NCBI GenBank assembly: GCA_022509085.1
Contig: JAFLTW010000001.1
Span: 186,001 to 250,000, forward strand
DNA from: Muribaculaceae bacterium
GTDB taxonomy: Bacteria > Bacteroidota > Bacteroidia > Bacteroidales > Muribaculaceae
Reading direction: 5' to 3'
Length of the DNA: 64,000 bases
Below are positions 27,925-36,515 of this stretch, in pieces (position 1 is the stretch's first letter; every line of letters starts with the position of its first letter). Below the pieces are notes generated by a model, which ran no database searches, was not told the origin of the DNA, and worked only from the letters and a program-made list of their open reading frames with translations. The translations under genes and the position numbers were made by a program.

Positions 27925-29484
27925 ATGGTTCAGACAGTACGATTAAGGCTCAAACCGGAGGAATTCGCGGACCGGTCGGTGCTTGAGCGCCGTCTTGCCT
28001 CTGCCGTTGGTCAGCGTGTCAACGACTGGAGGATTATCCGCCGTTCCATCGACTCGCGTCAGCGTCAACCGTGGATGGACGTGGAGGTGAAGGTGGCCTT
28101 GGGCGACGATTCTCGTCTGGTGGATGAGGTGCCTGTCCCGGATTTTAAGTTCGTGGGACCGGAAAGTCCGCAGGTGGTCATTGTGGGAGCCGGTCCGGCG
28201 GGTCTTTTTGCCGCCCTCCGCGCTCTGGAACATGGCTGGCGTCCCGTCGTGATCGAGCGGGGCAAGAAGGTTGAGGAGCGACTTAAGGATGTAGTGGCCT
28301 TGCAGAAAGACCGTGTGCTGAATCCCGACTCCAATTTCTGCTTCGGTGAGGGTGGTGCCGGTGCGTTCAGCGACGGCAAACTTTTCACGCGCAGCAAGAA
28401 GAGGGGTAATGTGGGCGATGTGCTCGCGCTGCTCCATCAGCATGGTGCGTCGGAGGAAATTATGTATGAGGCCCATCCACACATCGGGAGCGACCGTCTT
28501 CCGGGTGTGATTCGAAACATACGCGAAAATATAACATCCCATGGCGGGGAGGTGCTTTTCTCAACAACTTTCAAGAGTCTCCTTATTGAGGAGGGAGAGG
28601 CCGTCGGTATAGTGACTGCCGACGGTAGAACCTTCCGCGGGCCCGTGATTCTTGCCACAGGGCATTCGGCCCGCGATGTCTATCATTCGCTCGATGCTTC
28701 TGGAGTGCGCCTGGAGCAGAAGGGATTTGCGATGGGTGTCCGTCTTGAACATCCCCAAAGTCTTATCGATTCCATTATTTATCATAACCCGAAGGGGAGA
28801 GGCGATTTCCTCCCGCCCGCGGAATATAAACTGAAAACGCAGGTCGACGGTAGGGGAGTGTATTCCTTCTGCATGTGTCCCGGAGGTGTGATTGTTCCAT
28901 CACCCTCGGCCCAAGGGGAGAGCGTCGTTAACGGCATGTCGGCCTCGGGCCGCAGTGGCCGATGGGCAAATTCGGGGATGGTGGTGGAGATACGCCCAGA
29001 AGATTTCCCGGAATATCTTGATAAGGGCAACCTCGGTTTGCTCCAGTTTCAGGAAGATACCGAGAAGACGTTTTTCGATGAATCACGATCCATCAACGCT
29101 CCGGCACAGAGAATGAAGGATTTTGTGGAAGGAAAGCCTTCCACCGACCTTCCACGCACTTCTTACGTGCCCGGTATCCATCCGGCTGACATCGGGGCAT
29201 TGCTCCCGCCGCATGTCTCGGTGCGACTGATGAAGGCCCTGGAAACCTTCGGCAAGAAATACAAGGGCTTTCTAACCAATGAGGCCACCCTGATCGGTTT
29301 GGAGTCGCGCACCTCAAGTCCGGTGCGTATACCCCGCGACCCCGATACTCTATGCCATACCGAGATACGCAATCTTTACCCTGTGGGTGAGGGTGCGGGT
29401 TACGCGGGAGGCATCGTTTCCTCTGCCGTTGATGGCCGGCGTGCAATGGATGCCATCGCAGAAAATTTTAATACCCAATCATGA
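27925..29484 (+). CDS. FAD-dependent oxidoreductase (COG2509-like)
   Basis: This 519-residue flavoprotein carries an N-terminal domain of about 85 residues (VRLRLKPEEF, DWRIIRRSIDSR), then a dinucleotide-binding fold VVIVGAGPAGLFAAL near residue 90 and FGEGGAGAFSDGKL. The C-terminus VGEGAGYAGGIVSSAVDG closes the FAD site. Homologues occur in most Bacteroidetes, but no reaction is established. The ATG at 27925 is chosen over a TTG at 27913, which falls inside the -7 promoter element. The stop overlaps tsaB (ATGA). Confidence 0.88.
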   Translation: MVQTVRLRLKPEEFADRSVLERRLASAVGQRVNDWRIIRRSIDSRQRQPWMDVEVKVALGDDSRLVDEVPVPDFKFVGPESPQVVIVGAGPAGLFAALRALEHGWRPVVIERGKKVEERLKDVVALQKDRVLNPDSNFCFGEGGAGAFSDGKLFTRSKKRGNVGDVLALLHQHGASEEIMYEAHPHIGSDRLPGVIRNIRENITSHGGEVLFSTTFKSLLIEEGEAVGIVTADGRTFRGPVILATGHSARDVYHSLDASGVRLEQKGFAMGVRLEHPQSLIDSIIYHNPKGRGDFLPPAEYKLKTQVDGRGVYSFCMCPGGVIVPSPSAQGESVVNGMSASGRSGRWANSGMVVEIRPEDFPEYLDKGNLGLLQFQEDTEKTFFDESRSINAPAQRMKDFVEGKPSTDLPRTSYVPGIHPADIGALLPPHVSVRLMKALETFGKKYKGFLTNEATLIGLESRTSSPVRIPRDPDTLCHTEIRNLYPVGEGAGYAGGIVSSAVDGRRAMDAIAENFNTQS

Positions 29485-30158
29485 TACTGAATATAGAAAC
29501 CTCCTCCAAGATCTGTTCCGTTGCTCTCTGCGATGAGGGTGCCGTATGGTATTCCCTGGAGTCGGAGACGGAGATGGACCACTCCACCAAACTGGCTCCC
29601 TTTGTGGAAAACTGCATGAAGGAACTTACGGCCCGCGGACACAAGCTTGATGCGGTGGCCGTAAGTATGGGGCCGGGATCTTACACGGGTCTGAGAATTG
29701 GATTGTCGCTTGCCAAGGGTCTCTGCTTCGGCAAGAACATCCCTCTTATCGGTGTCTCCACACTCGAGCTCCTGGCAGTGAAAGCAATGTTTTCGTCAGA
29801 TTTTGATCCCGACCTGACTTTCGTTCCGCTTATAGATGCGCGCAGAATGGAAGTCTATACAGCTGCCTACAATTTGGCTCTGAATCAGGTGATGCCTCCA
29901 CAGGCACTTATCCTGACGGAAGATTCCTATAGGGAACTTGATGGCAAACCCCTCATAATGATAGGCGACGGGGTTGAGAAGGCAAGGGAGGTTCTGAAGA
30001 TACCCGTACTGAAGTGGATCGACCGTATGCCGAGGGCCACAGATATGACGGCGCTCTCCGAAAAGGCCTTCCGGAAAGGTGAATTTCTCGATATCGCCTA
30101 CTCAACTCCCTTCTACCTGAAAAATTTCCAGGCCACAACCCCAAAAAGCAGACTGTAA
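29481..30158 (+). CDS. tsaB: tRNA threonylcarbamoyladenosine biosynthesis protein TsaB
   Basis: This 225-residue ASKHA-fold protein scaffolds TsaD and TsaE in t6A37 synthesis on ANN-decoding tRNAs. It begins ILNIETSSKICSVALCDEG and has the family signature VSMGPGSYTGLRIGLSLAKGL near residue 60. It lacks TsaD's metal-binding His pair. It starts by four-base overlap with the FAD protein gene. Confidence 0.95.
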   Translation: MILNIETSSKICSVALCDEGAVWYSLESETEMDHSTKLAPFVENCMKELTARGHKLDAVAVSMGPGSYTGLRIGLSLAKGLCFGKNIPLIGVSTLELLAVKAMFSSDFDPDLTFVPLIDARRMEVYTAAYNLALNQVMPPQALILTEDSYRELDGKPLIMIGDGVEKAREVLKIPVLKWIDRMPRATDMTALSEKAFRKGEFLDIAYSTPFYLKNFQATTPKSRL

Positions 30159-30235
30159 GCATGATAGGGGAGTGCAATGAGGATGTGAATTTCTAATTTT
30201 AACATTTATTATCAAGCAGAAAACAAATTATTTGT

Positions 30236-30243
30236 TAATTTTG
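30236..30243 (+). promoter_or_regulatory. -7 element for the DUF4290-murA-rimM run
   Basis: An exact TAATTTTG, 20 bases before the ATG at 30264. No convincing TTTG lies 19-21 bases upstream. Confidence 0.4.
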
Positions 30244-30263
30244 CAAGGTAAACCCTTATTATT

Positions 30264-30851
30264 ATGATACCCTATAACACCGATCTTAAAAAATTGGTTT
30301 TGCCGGAATATGGCCGTATCGTTCATGATATGGTGCAGATCTGCAAGACACTTGAAGACCGGGATGAACGCAACCGGTTTGCCGCGGCCATAGTCGACAC
30401 GATGAAGGCTATGACGCAGGAGAAGGGTAAGCAGAACGACGACCGCAAGTTTTGGGACCACCTTTATGTGATTGCCGAAAACGACATAGATATCGATTCC
30501 CCGTTTGGCGTTCCCGATGCCAATGCGGTCAACCCGCGTCCGGGAAAAATCCCATACGTGTCGTCCGACTTTGGCCGGAGACACTACGGGAAGGTGCTGC
30601 AGAAGATGGTTCACGAAGTGGCTCTGATGCCCAACTCGGAAGAGAAGGATGCATGCGTGGAGCTCCTGGCTAACCATGTGAAGAAACTGCTCACCATCAA
30701 CAATGCCGAATATGCCAACGACGAAAGGGTATATGCCGACCTTCAGGCTATCTCGTCGGGAAGCATAGCGCTCGAGGAGGGAATCTTCGACCTCCCGGAA
30801 TATAAGGAGGAGAAACCCGCTAAAAACCAAAAGAAAAAGAAGAATCGCTGA
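30264..30851 (+). CDS. DUF4290-family protein
   Basis: This 195-residue soluble protein matches the Bacteroidetes family DUF4290 by its opening (MIPYNTDLKKLVLPEYGR) and the HDMVQICKTLEDRDERN helix. The C-terminus is strongly basic (KNQKKKKNR). No catalytic motif is recognised. Its TGA overlaps the murA ATG by one base (TGATG), and the linkage to murA suggests a role near cell-wall synthesis, though this is inference only. Confidence 0.8.
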   Translation: MIPYNTDLKKLVLPEYGRIVHDMVQICKTLEDRDERNRFAAAIVDTMKAMTQEKGKQNDDRKFWDHLYVIAENDIDIDSPFGVPDANAVNPRPGKIPYVSSDFGRRHYGKVLQKMVHEVALMPNSEEKDACVELLANHVKKLLTINNAEYANDERVYADLQAISSGSIALEEGIFDLPEYKEEKPAKNQKKKKNR

Positions 30852-32161
30852 TGGGTAACTTTTTAGTTGAGGGAGGACATGAACTGCGGGGCACAATTAC
30901 TCCGCAGGGCGCGAAAAACGAGGCCTTGCAGGTGGTCTGTGCCGCTCTGCTCACCGACGAACCCGTCACCATCTCTAATCTGCCTGATATCAAAGATGTA
31001 AAAAACCTTATCGAGCTTCTGCGCGATATAGGGGTAGACGTAAATTTCACTTCGCCTGACACGTGTGTGTTTCAGGCACGGAATGTTGACCTCGAGTATG
31101 TCTTTTCTCCCGATTTCCGGAAGAAAGCCCAGAGCCTCAGAGGGTCGGTGATGATCACCGGGGCTCTCCTGGGACGTTTCCAGAAGGCTCTGCTGCCAAA
31201 GCCGGGAGGCGACAAGATAGGACGCCGCCGTCTCGACACCCATTTTATCGGGTTCGAGAAACTCGGCGCGAGGTTTACCTACGATTCTTTCCTGAAGACT
31301 TACCAGCTCGAGGCCCCGGAGGGACTGAAGGGTTCCTATATCCTCCTCGACGAGGCCTCTGTAACCGGTACTGCCAACATAATCCTGGCTGCCGTGCTGG
31401 CCAAGGGCACCACCACCATCTATAATGCTGCTTGTGAGCCCTACATCCAGCAGCTCTGCAAGATGCTCATCAGCATGGGGGCGAAGATTCAGGGTGTCGG
31501 GTCAAACCTTCTCACCATCGAAGGTGTGGAGAAACTCGGCGGCACTACCCACCGTCTGCTGCCGGATATGATCGAGGTGGGAAGCTTTATCGGTATGGCT
31601 GCCATGACCGGCAGCGACATCACGCTCAATTCCGTGAGCGTGAAAGACCTTGGTGTGATGCCCGACGCTTTCCGCAAACTCGGTATCGAGCTGGAGATTA
31701 CGGGCGATGACATACGCATAAACCAGAAGGAAATCTACGACATCGACACCTTTATCGATGGCTCGATCATGACGTTTTCCGACGCTCCATGGCCAGGACT
31801 GTCGCCAGATCTTCTCAGCATCTTCCTTGTGGTGGCTACCCAGGCCCGAGGCAGCGTGCTCATTCACCAGAAGATGTTTGAGAGCCGCCTCTTCTTCGTA
31901 GATAAACTTATAGATATGGGAGCACGCATCATTCTCTGCGACCCCCACCGGGCCGCCGTGATCGGCAACGGGCGTTTCCATTCCCTCCATGCCACAGATA
32001 TGGCCTCACCCGACATTCGTGCCGGCGTGGCGATGCTCATAGCGGCCCTTGCCGCAAGAGGCACAAGCCGTATTCAGAATATCGGACAGATCGACCGCGG
32101 ATATGAAAACATCGATGTGCGCCTCTCGCAACTCGGTGCCAAAATATTTAGGGAAGAATGA
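30851..32161 (+). CDS. murA: UDP-N-acetylglucosamine 1-carboxyvinyltransferase, Asp-type active site
   Basis: This 436-residue enzyme transfers enolpyruvate from PEP to UDP-GlcNAc, the first committed step of peptidoglycan synthesis. Lys22 in GAKNEA is the conserved catalytic Lys. The active-site loop reads PKPGGDKIGRRRLD: Asp121 (31211-31213) stands where E. coli MurA has Cys115 in PGGCTIGARPVD. Enzymes with Asp here are known to work but resist fosfomycin. The gene overlaps DUF4290 by one base and rimM by four (ATGA). Confidence 0.97.
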   Translation: MGNFLVEGGHELRGTITPQGAKNEALQVVCAALLTDEPVTISNLPDIKDVKNLIELLRDIGVDVNFTSPDTCVFQARNVDLEYVFSPDFRKKAQSLRGSVMITGALLGRFQKALLPKPGGDKIGRRRLDTHFIGFEKLGARFTYDSFLKTYQLEAPEGLKGSYILLDEASVTGTANIILAAVLAKGTTTIYNAACEPYIQQLCKMLISMGAKIQGVGSNLLTIEGVEKLGGTTHRLLPDMIEVGSFIGMAAMTGSDITLNSVSVKDLGVMPDAFRKLGIELEITGDDIRINQKEIYDIDTFIDGSIMTFSDAPWPGLSPDLLSIFLVVATQARGSVLIHQKMFESRLFFVDKLIDMGARIILCDPHRAAVIGNGRFHSLHATDMASPDIRAGVAMLIAALAARGTSRIQNIGQIDRGYENIDVRLSQLGAKIFREE

Positions 32162-32721
32162 TAGAGAAAGACTCACTGCTGCAGATCGGCGACCTCTTTA
32201 AGCCCCATGGCTATAAGGGCGAGATGAAGTGTGACGTGCCCTTCTCACCCGACCTCTTTGCCGACCCTGAGCAGGCTTTCTTTGTGGAGCAGGATAACAT
32301 CCTCGTGCCTTTTTTCGTGGAATCCGCGCGGGGTACCGATGAGGCAACCTCGTTTCTTAAGTTTGCCGATGTAGACTCCGACCTTGAGGCGGCGCGACTT
32401 TTCACGAAGAAGAAACTCTTTGCTGATAAGACATATGTGGCCTCCATGGCCGGTATGGATGTGGAGGAATTCGAGCTCGCTTCCCAGGGAATGAAGGGAT
32501 ATGAAGTGATCGATGCCGGGAGCGGAAAACGTCTCGGCGTGGTAGATGATATCGAGGAGGGGATTGAATACCCCTATCTCAATATGATTAAAGACATCGA
32601 CGGGGAACAGATCGGTATACCGTATGTGGAAGATATGGTTACTGAGATTGTGGAAGCCGGAGAAGCCGATGGTCATGGGAAAATATTTGTGAATCTTCCG
32701 GAAGGTTTTCTGGAGATCTAA
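32158..32721 (+). CDS. rimM: Ribosome maturation factor RimM
   Basis: This 187-residue 30S maturation factor has an N-terminal beta-barrel (LLQIGDLFKPHGYKGEMKCDVPF; the GDLFKPHGYKGE core is the family signature). A PRC-barrel starts near residue 100 (GYEVIDAGSGKRLGVVDDI) and the protein ends EDMVTEIVEA and KIFVNLPEGFLEI. RimM binds S19 and helps 16S processing. Its start overlaps murA. Confidence 0.94.
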   Translation: MIEKDSLLQIGDLFKPHGYKGEMKCDVPFSPDLFADPEQAFFVEQDNILVPFFVESARGTDEATSFLKFADVDSDLEAARLFTKKKLFADKTYVASMAGMDVEEFELASQGMKGYEVIDAGSGKRLGVVDDIEEGIEYPYLNMIKDIDGEQIGIPYVEDMVTEIVEAGEADGHGKIFVNLPEGFLEI

Positions 32722-32745
32722 CACTGTTTTAAGACCTTATTATTT

Positions 32746-33063
32746 ATGGAAAACTACGTTTTTGATGAAGATAAAGCCCTGGCTTTCATACGTGAGGCCG
32801 TGGGTCAGAAAATCAGTGAGAAATATACCGACGATGATATTCTCTTTATCATCGACACCATTTGGGACTATTATGAAAACAAGGGTTTTCTCTCTCTGGA
32901 TATGGACGAGACGGAAGAGGAGATTCTCGACTCCGACGACCTCATCGACTATGTGAAGAAGGAGGTGGCTGCCGACGACGAGATTATGATGGATCCGGCC
33001 GATATTTCCCTTGTGGTTAAAGCTGAACTGGAATATGAGGAGTCTCTGGAAGATGTGGGGTAG
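32746..33063 (+). CDS. Conserved acidic hypothetical protein
   Basis: This 105-residue protein is very rich in Asp and Glu, mainly helical, with no signal peptide or membrane segment. It begins YVFDEDKALAFIREAVG and contains DDDILFIIDTIWDYYE. No known domain is recognised. Its last 11 bases overlap the start of the OmpA-like gene, which supports translation of both. Function is unknown. Confidence 0.75.
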   Translation: MENYVFDEDKALAFIREAVGQKISEKYTDDDILFIIDTIWDYYENKGFLSLDMDETEEEILDSDDLIDYVKKEVAADDEIMMDPADISLVVKAELEYEESLEDVG

Positions 33064-33700
33064 ACGACTGTCCGTGTCGCTGTTGGTATCCGGCCTGGCG
33101 CTCCTCGCGCCGAGAGAAGCCGGAGCCAAGTCTGCCCAACCTCAGGAGGATCTCGAGAATCTCTCCTTTATCGAGATGATCAACTCTGTGGAGCTTGGCG
33201 AGCAGTCGGAGTTCATACAGCAGTTTCAAAACAAGGAGGCCCGCACCAAACTGCTCGGCAAGTTTAACGGCACCGACGGGTGCTCGGTGGAAAACTACCG
33301 TAACAAGGAGGTGCTCCTCATCACCATCCCTGCGAGCCTGCTCTTCGCACCCAACGAGACTCTGCTCAACGATAAGGCAGCAAGCTATCTCGTGAACTTC
33401 AAGCGCTACCTGAAGCAGCCCGACACGTATCGGGTCCTTCTGGTGATGCATACCGACAACACGGGGTCGCCCCAATATCGTGACGAGATTACGGAAGAGA
33501 GGGTAGAGTCTGTGTTTGAATGGTTTGAGCAGCAGGGCTGCGACACTTCCTTCCTTTTTCCCTATGCGATGGGCGACGACATGCCTATAGTGGAAAATGA
33601 CTCGCAGAAAAACCGCGACACCAACCGCCGCCTGGAAATCTACCTCATGCCGGGGTCTAAGATGCTCGAGCAGGCTAAGAAGGGGAGGATTGAATTCTGA
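33053..33700 (+). CDS. OmpA-domain exported protein
   Basis: This 215-residue protein has a signal peptide (RRLSVSLLVSGLALLAPREAGA). Residues about 90-205 resemble an OmpA C-terminal peptidoglycan-binding domain: ASLLFAPNETLLNDKAASYL, VLLVMHTDNTGSPQYRDEI, and NRDTNRRLEIYL with the conserved NRRLE. Diaminopimelate binding through the Asp and Arg of this region is known for the family. The ATG at 33053 is chosen over 33011 because it places the signal peptide at the N-terminus. The protein is probably a small periplasmic or anchored wall-binding protein. Confidence 0.82.
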   Translation: MWGRRLSVSLLVSGLALLAPREAGAKSAQPQEDLENLSFIEMINSVELGEQSEFIQQFQNKEARTKLLGKFNGTDGCSVENYRNKEVLLITIPASLLFAPNETLLNDKAASYLVNFKRYLKQPDTYRVLLVMHTDNTGSPQYRDEITEERVESVFEWFEQQGCDTSFLFPYAMGDDMPIVENDSQKNRDTNRRLEIYLMPGSKMLEQAKKGRIEF

Positions 33701-33701
33701 T

Positions 33702-34511
33702 ATGTCAGGATATTCTCTTACATACATATATCATGATTGCTTTGTGTGGGAAACACGCGAGGCAATTTTTGTATTCGACTACTGGAAAGACCCTCTGGCA
33801 GCCGGTGCGGATAAGGATAATCCGCCTCTGTTGACAGAATTACAAAGGGGCAAACGGGTCTATGTGCTCGTGAGCCATCACCATAAAGACCATTTCACCC
33901 GGAGGATATTCCGGTGGGGAAGTGTTTTGGACGACGTGAGATATATCATAAGTCGCGACGTATATAAGTCTGTAAGCTACCTCTTCAGGGAAGATGGGGA
34001 CTACAGGGGAACTAAACCGGACCCAAACAGGGTTACGGTCTTGGAACCAGGTGAGGTGTTTGAAAATGAGCTGGCGCGTGTGTCGGCCTTCGGCTCAACC
34101 GACATTGGGAACTCCTATGCTGTGGAATGCGGTACGTTCAGGATATTCCATGCCGGCGACCTCAATGCATGGCTCTGGATTGACGAGAGCACCCCCCGGG
34201 AGATTGAGGAAGCACGTGTAGCCTTTACCGACATCGTAGCCGGGATTAGGGAAAAGTTTCCTGAGTTTGATCTGGTGATGTTTCCTGTCGACTCACGCTT
34301 GGGTCGGGAATACTGGTGGGGCGCCAAGTATTTTGTAGAGCATATCAATGTGCGTATGTTCGTTCCCATGCATTTCGAACTTGTACTTGATGAAAAAGAT
34401 AAGCAACAGCGTAGATTAGACGCTGCTGCCTTTAATCTTTTCGGCCGTAATTCCTACGGCTCCTACCTTCAACTCGCCGCCACCCGGGCCTGCTATATTT
34501 TCAGGCCTTAA
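33702..34511 (+). CDS. Metallo-beta-lactamase-fold hydrolase
   Basis: This 269-residue protein of the MBL superfamily has the metal motif HHHKDH near residue 60 (HxHxDH), a later His in FHAGDLNAW near 148 and MHFELV near 223. No signal peptide is seen. The class includes nucleases, lactonases and lipases, and the substrate is unknown. A longer frame begins at 33597 but overlaps the OmpA-like gene; the ATG at 33702, one base after that stop, is clearly better. Confidence 0.8.
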   Translation: MSGYSLTYIYHDCFVWETREAIFVFDYWKDPLAAGADKDNPPLLTELQRGKRVYVLVSHHHKDHFTRRIFRWGSVLDDVRYIISRDVYKSVSYLFREDGDYRGTKPDPNRVTVLEPGEVFENELARVSAFGSTDIGNSYAVECGTFRIFHAGDLNAWLWIDESTPREIEEARVAFTDIVAGIREKFPEFDLVMFPVDSRLGREYWWGAKYFVEHINVRMFVPMHFELVLDEKDKQQRRLDAAAFNLFGRNSYGSYLQLAATRACYIFRP

Positions 34512-34531
34512 CCGTCCGCTTTAGCTTCCCC

Positions 34532-34681
34532 TTAGTTAGCAATCAATTGCGAGAATGCAATGGACGAAAGGGGAGTGCAGACTCTTGCGTATTGTTTTAT
34601 CAACTCGAGTGTCGAGCTCTTAGGTTTTCTTCCGATAAATTCAACGGCTTTGCCGTCAGATGAAGTGGTAAATTCTCCCAT
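34532..34681 (-). CDS. Possible 49-residue small protein in the 34512-34867 spacer
   Basis: Within a 356-base spacer the minus strand holds an ATG frame of 49 codons ending in TAA. It begins MGEFTTSSDGKAVEFIGRKP, continues with an amphipathic, positively charged helix (STLELIKQYARV) and ends AFSQLIAN. The composition looks protein-like and the frame fills the spacer between two real genes. No Shine-Dalgarno or exact -7 element is evident. I do not recognise a family with certainty. The rest of the spacer holds only the sigma-factor terminator. Confidence 0.5.
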   Translation of the reverse strand: MGEFTTSSDGKAVEFIGRKPKSSTLELIKQYARVCTPLSSIAFSQLIAN

Positions 34682-34750
34682 AGGCAATATGGTTGTGGTT
34701 ATGTCTTAATTACAACTTAATAACGCTTTTGGTTGCCGATTTATTGAAAA

Positions 34751-34794
34751 AAAATAGAGGGTGTATCAAAAAATATTGATGCACCCTCTATTTT
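34751..34794 (-). terminator. Terminator after the ECF sigma factor gene
   Basis: A 17-bp stem with one G-T wobble (34751-34767 with 34778-34794) and a 10-base loop. On the minus strand it is followed by a run of eight T. It lies about 75 bases after the sigma factor stop and could also stop plus-strand transcripts. Confidence 0.85.
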
Positions 34795-34867
34795 CCTATA
34801 ATTTTAAAACCGCTATGGGGTATTTGACTTATTTGCTTTCCGTAAGGAGTCTTTCTTTCAGGAATTA

Positions 34868-35458
34868 TTACATGGTGAGTACTATATCCTTTTCGGAGGC
34901 CAGACGACGGAGGTTGATGATGGCATACCTCATGCGACCCAGCGCCGTGTTGATGCTCACGCCGGTGAGTTCGGCTATCTCCTTAAACGAGAGGTTCTGG
35001 TAATATCTCATCTTGAGCACCTCTTTCTGGAGCTCGGGGAGGAGTTCGATAAGATATTTCACGTCATCGCGAATCTGGTCGGCGATGATGATGTCTTCGA
35101 TAGTGGCTTCGCAGAGGTCTTTTCTGTTGAAGACGTCCACCTCCTCAATGTCGGAGCTCTGCATGTTTTCCGACTTCTCCTGGCGGTAATGGTCTATGAT
35201 GAGATTGTGGGCTATACGTGAAATCCAGGCGGGGAAGCGGCCGTTTTCGGTATAGCGTCCCTGCTTTATTGTGAGGATAGCCTTGACAAAGGTCTCCTGG
35301 AAGATATCGTTGGCGATATCTTCGTTTTTGATTATTCGGAGGATATAGTTGAAAATCCTGTCCTGATGTCTTTTCAAAAGGGCATCGAATGCCTCATTGT
35401 CGCCGGAAGCGTAAGCTTTAACCAATTGGTCGTCGGTTATGCTTTGACGTTTTGCCAT
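34868..35458 (-). CDS. ECF-type RNA polymerase sigma factor
   Basis: This 196-residue sigma-70 family protein has region 2 (DRIFNYILRIIKNEDIANDIFQ and GRFPAWISRIAHNLIIDHYR) and region 4 (LPELQKEVLKMRYYQNLSFKEIAELTGVSINTALGRMRYAI). Region 3 is absent, as in ECF factors. No FecR-type anti-sigma gene or membrane regulator is next to it, which is unusual for Bacteroidales ECFs. It has its own promoter at 35556-35587. Confidence 0.93.
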   Translation of the reverse strand: MAKRQSITDDQLVKAYASGDNEAFDALLKRHQDRIFNYILRIIKNEDIANDIFQETFVKAILTIKQGRYTENGRFPAWISRIAHNLIIDHYRQEKSENMQSSDIEEVDVFNRKDLCEATIEDIIIADQIRDDVKYLIELLPELQKEVLKMRYYQNLSFKEIAELTGVSINTALGRMRYAIINLRRLASEKDIVLTM

Positions 35459-35555
35459 CTTATTTCAAATTTACTTTAACAATGAGTAGAGTTTTTTCGA
35501 TAGGCAGGATTGGTTGAATTGAGTGTTATTTTGATTATTTTTCGTTTTCGGAATG

Positions 35556-35587
35556 CAAAATTAGGGAATTATTGTGTAAAAAACAAG
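35556..35587 (-). promoter_or_regulatory. Promoter of the ECF sigma factor gene
   Basis: On the minus strand an exact TAATTTTG (35563-35556) with CTTG (35587-35584) 20 bases upstream. It would give a leader of about 90 bases. The 35459-35666 spacer holds no other feature that I can see. Confidence 0.55.
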
Positions 35588-35666
35588 AAAAAATTCAAAA
35601 AAAATGAAAAATCCCTCCCCATTCACCCCCTTCGTCTCTCAAAGAACTACTACAATCCTTTGCATT

Positions 35667-36515
35667 TTAGGGGCGCGTGGCAAGGAGCGAGGTCCAGGAG
35701 CCGGGTTGCTCCGTAATGGAGCGGACGGTAAGGCCGTTGGCGGCGAGGGCGCGCTCAAGCAAGGGAACGTCGGAGCGGTAGAAGCCGCTCAACACAAGAA
35801 CGCCATCGCGTGAGAGGGTGGACACGTATCTGGAGAGGTCGGCAAGGATGATGTTGCGGTTGATGTTGGCAAGAAACACATCGACATCTCCGATGCCGTC
35901 AAGCTGTCTCACATCGCCCAGGCGTATCTCAACTTCCTCGCCATTGAGAGCGACGTTCTCCAAAGCATTCTCATAGGCTCCGGGATCTATCTCTATCCCG
36001 ATTGCAGATGCGGCTCCCAGTTTCTTGGCAATGATGGCAAGAATGCCGGTGCCTGTGCCCATATCCACCACTTTCTTACCCTTCAGGGGGAGCGAAAAAA
36101 GGTGGTCAACCATCATGGTGGTAGTAGCGTGATGACCGGTGCCGAAAGCCATCTTCGGGTCAATCACAATCTCCATCTCGGCCTGCGGGAAATCCTGATG
36201 GAAGGTGGAGTGTACCACACACCTTCCCCCTGCCAGAACCATAGGCTGGAAATAGTTTTTCTCCCATTCAGCATTCCAGTCAGTGTGAGGAATAAACTCA
36301 TTGGTCCAGCTAAGCGAAACCTCGAAGGGGAGATCGCTTAGGGCTCCCTTCAGCGCCTCTTCCGAAAATGCATCCGCCTGGACATAGGCCGAGAGACGGC
36401 CCGAGTCAGTCTCGAACGACTCGTACCCGATATCCGCAAGAGATGCGGCAAGAAGGTCTGCCGCATCTTCATTGAATGGTGAAATCTTTATGTCAGTGCG
36501 AATGTAATCGCTCAT
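35667..36515 (-). CDS. prmA: Ribosomal protein L11 methyltransferase
   Basis: This 282-residue SAM-dependent methyltransferase modifies ribosomal protein L11. The SAM motif VVDMGTGTGILAIIAKKLGA is near residue 147. It is preceded by DPKMAFGTGHHATT and followed by VFLANINRNI (NxxN substrate motif). The N-terminal L11-recognition domain is present. The start overlaps the stop of the upstream small gene (ATGA). Confidence 0.95.
   Translation of the reverse strand: MSDYIRTDIKISPFNEDAADLLAASLADIGYESFETDSGRLSAYVQADAFSEEALKGALSDLPFEVSLSWTNEFIPHTDWNAEWEKNYFQPMVLAGGRCVVHSTFHQDFPQAEMEIVIDPKMAFGTGHHATTTMMVDHLFSLPLKGKKVVDMGTGTGILAIIAKKLGAASAIGIEIDPGAYENALENVALNGEEVEIRLGDVRQLDGIGDVDVFLANINRNIILADLSRYVSTLSRDGVLVLSGFYRSDVPLLERALAANGLTVRSITEQPGSWTSLLATRP

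Noticed and set aside
34751-34794. Long inverted repeat as an insertion-sequence end
   Set aside because: It is followed by a T-run just after the sigma factor gene and is best explained as a terminator.
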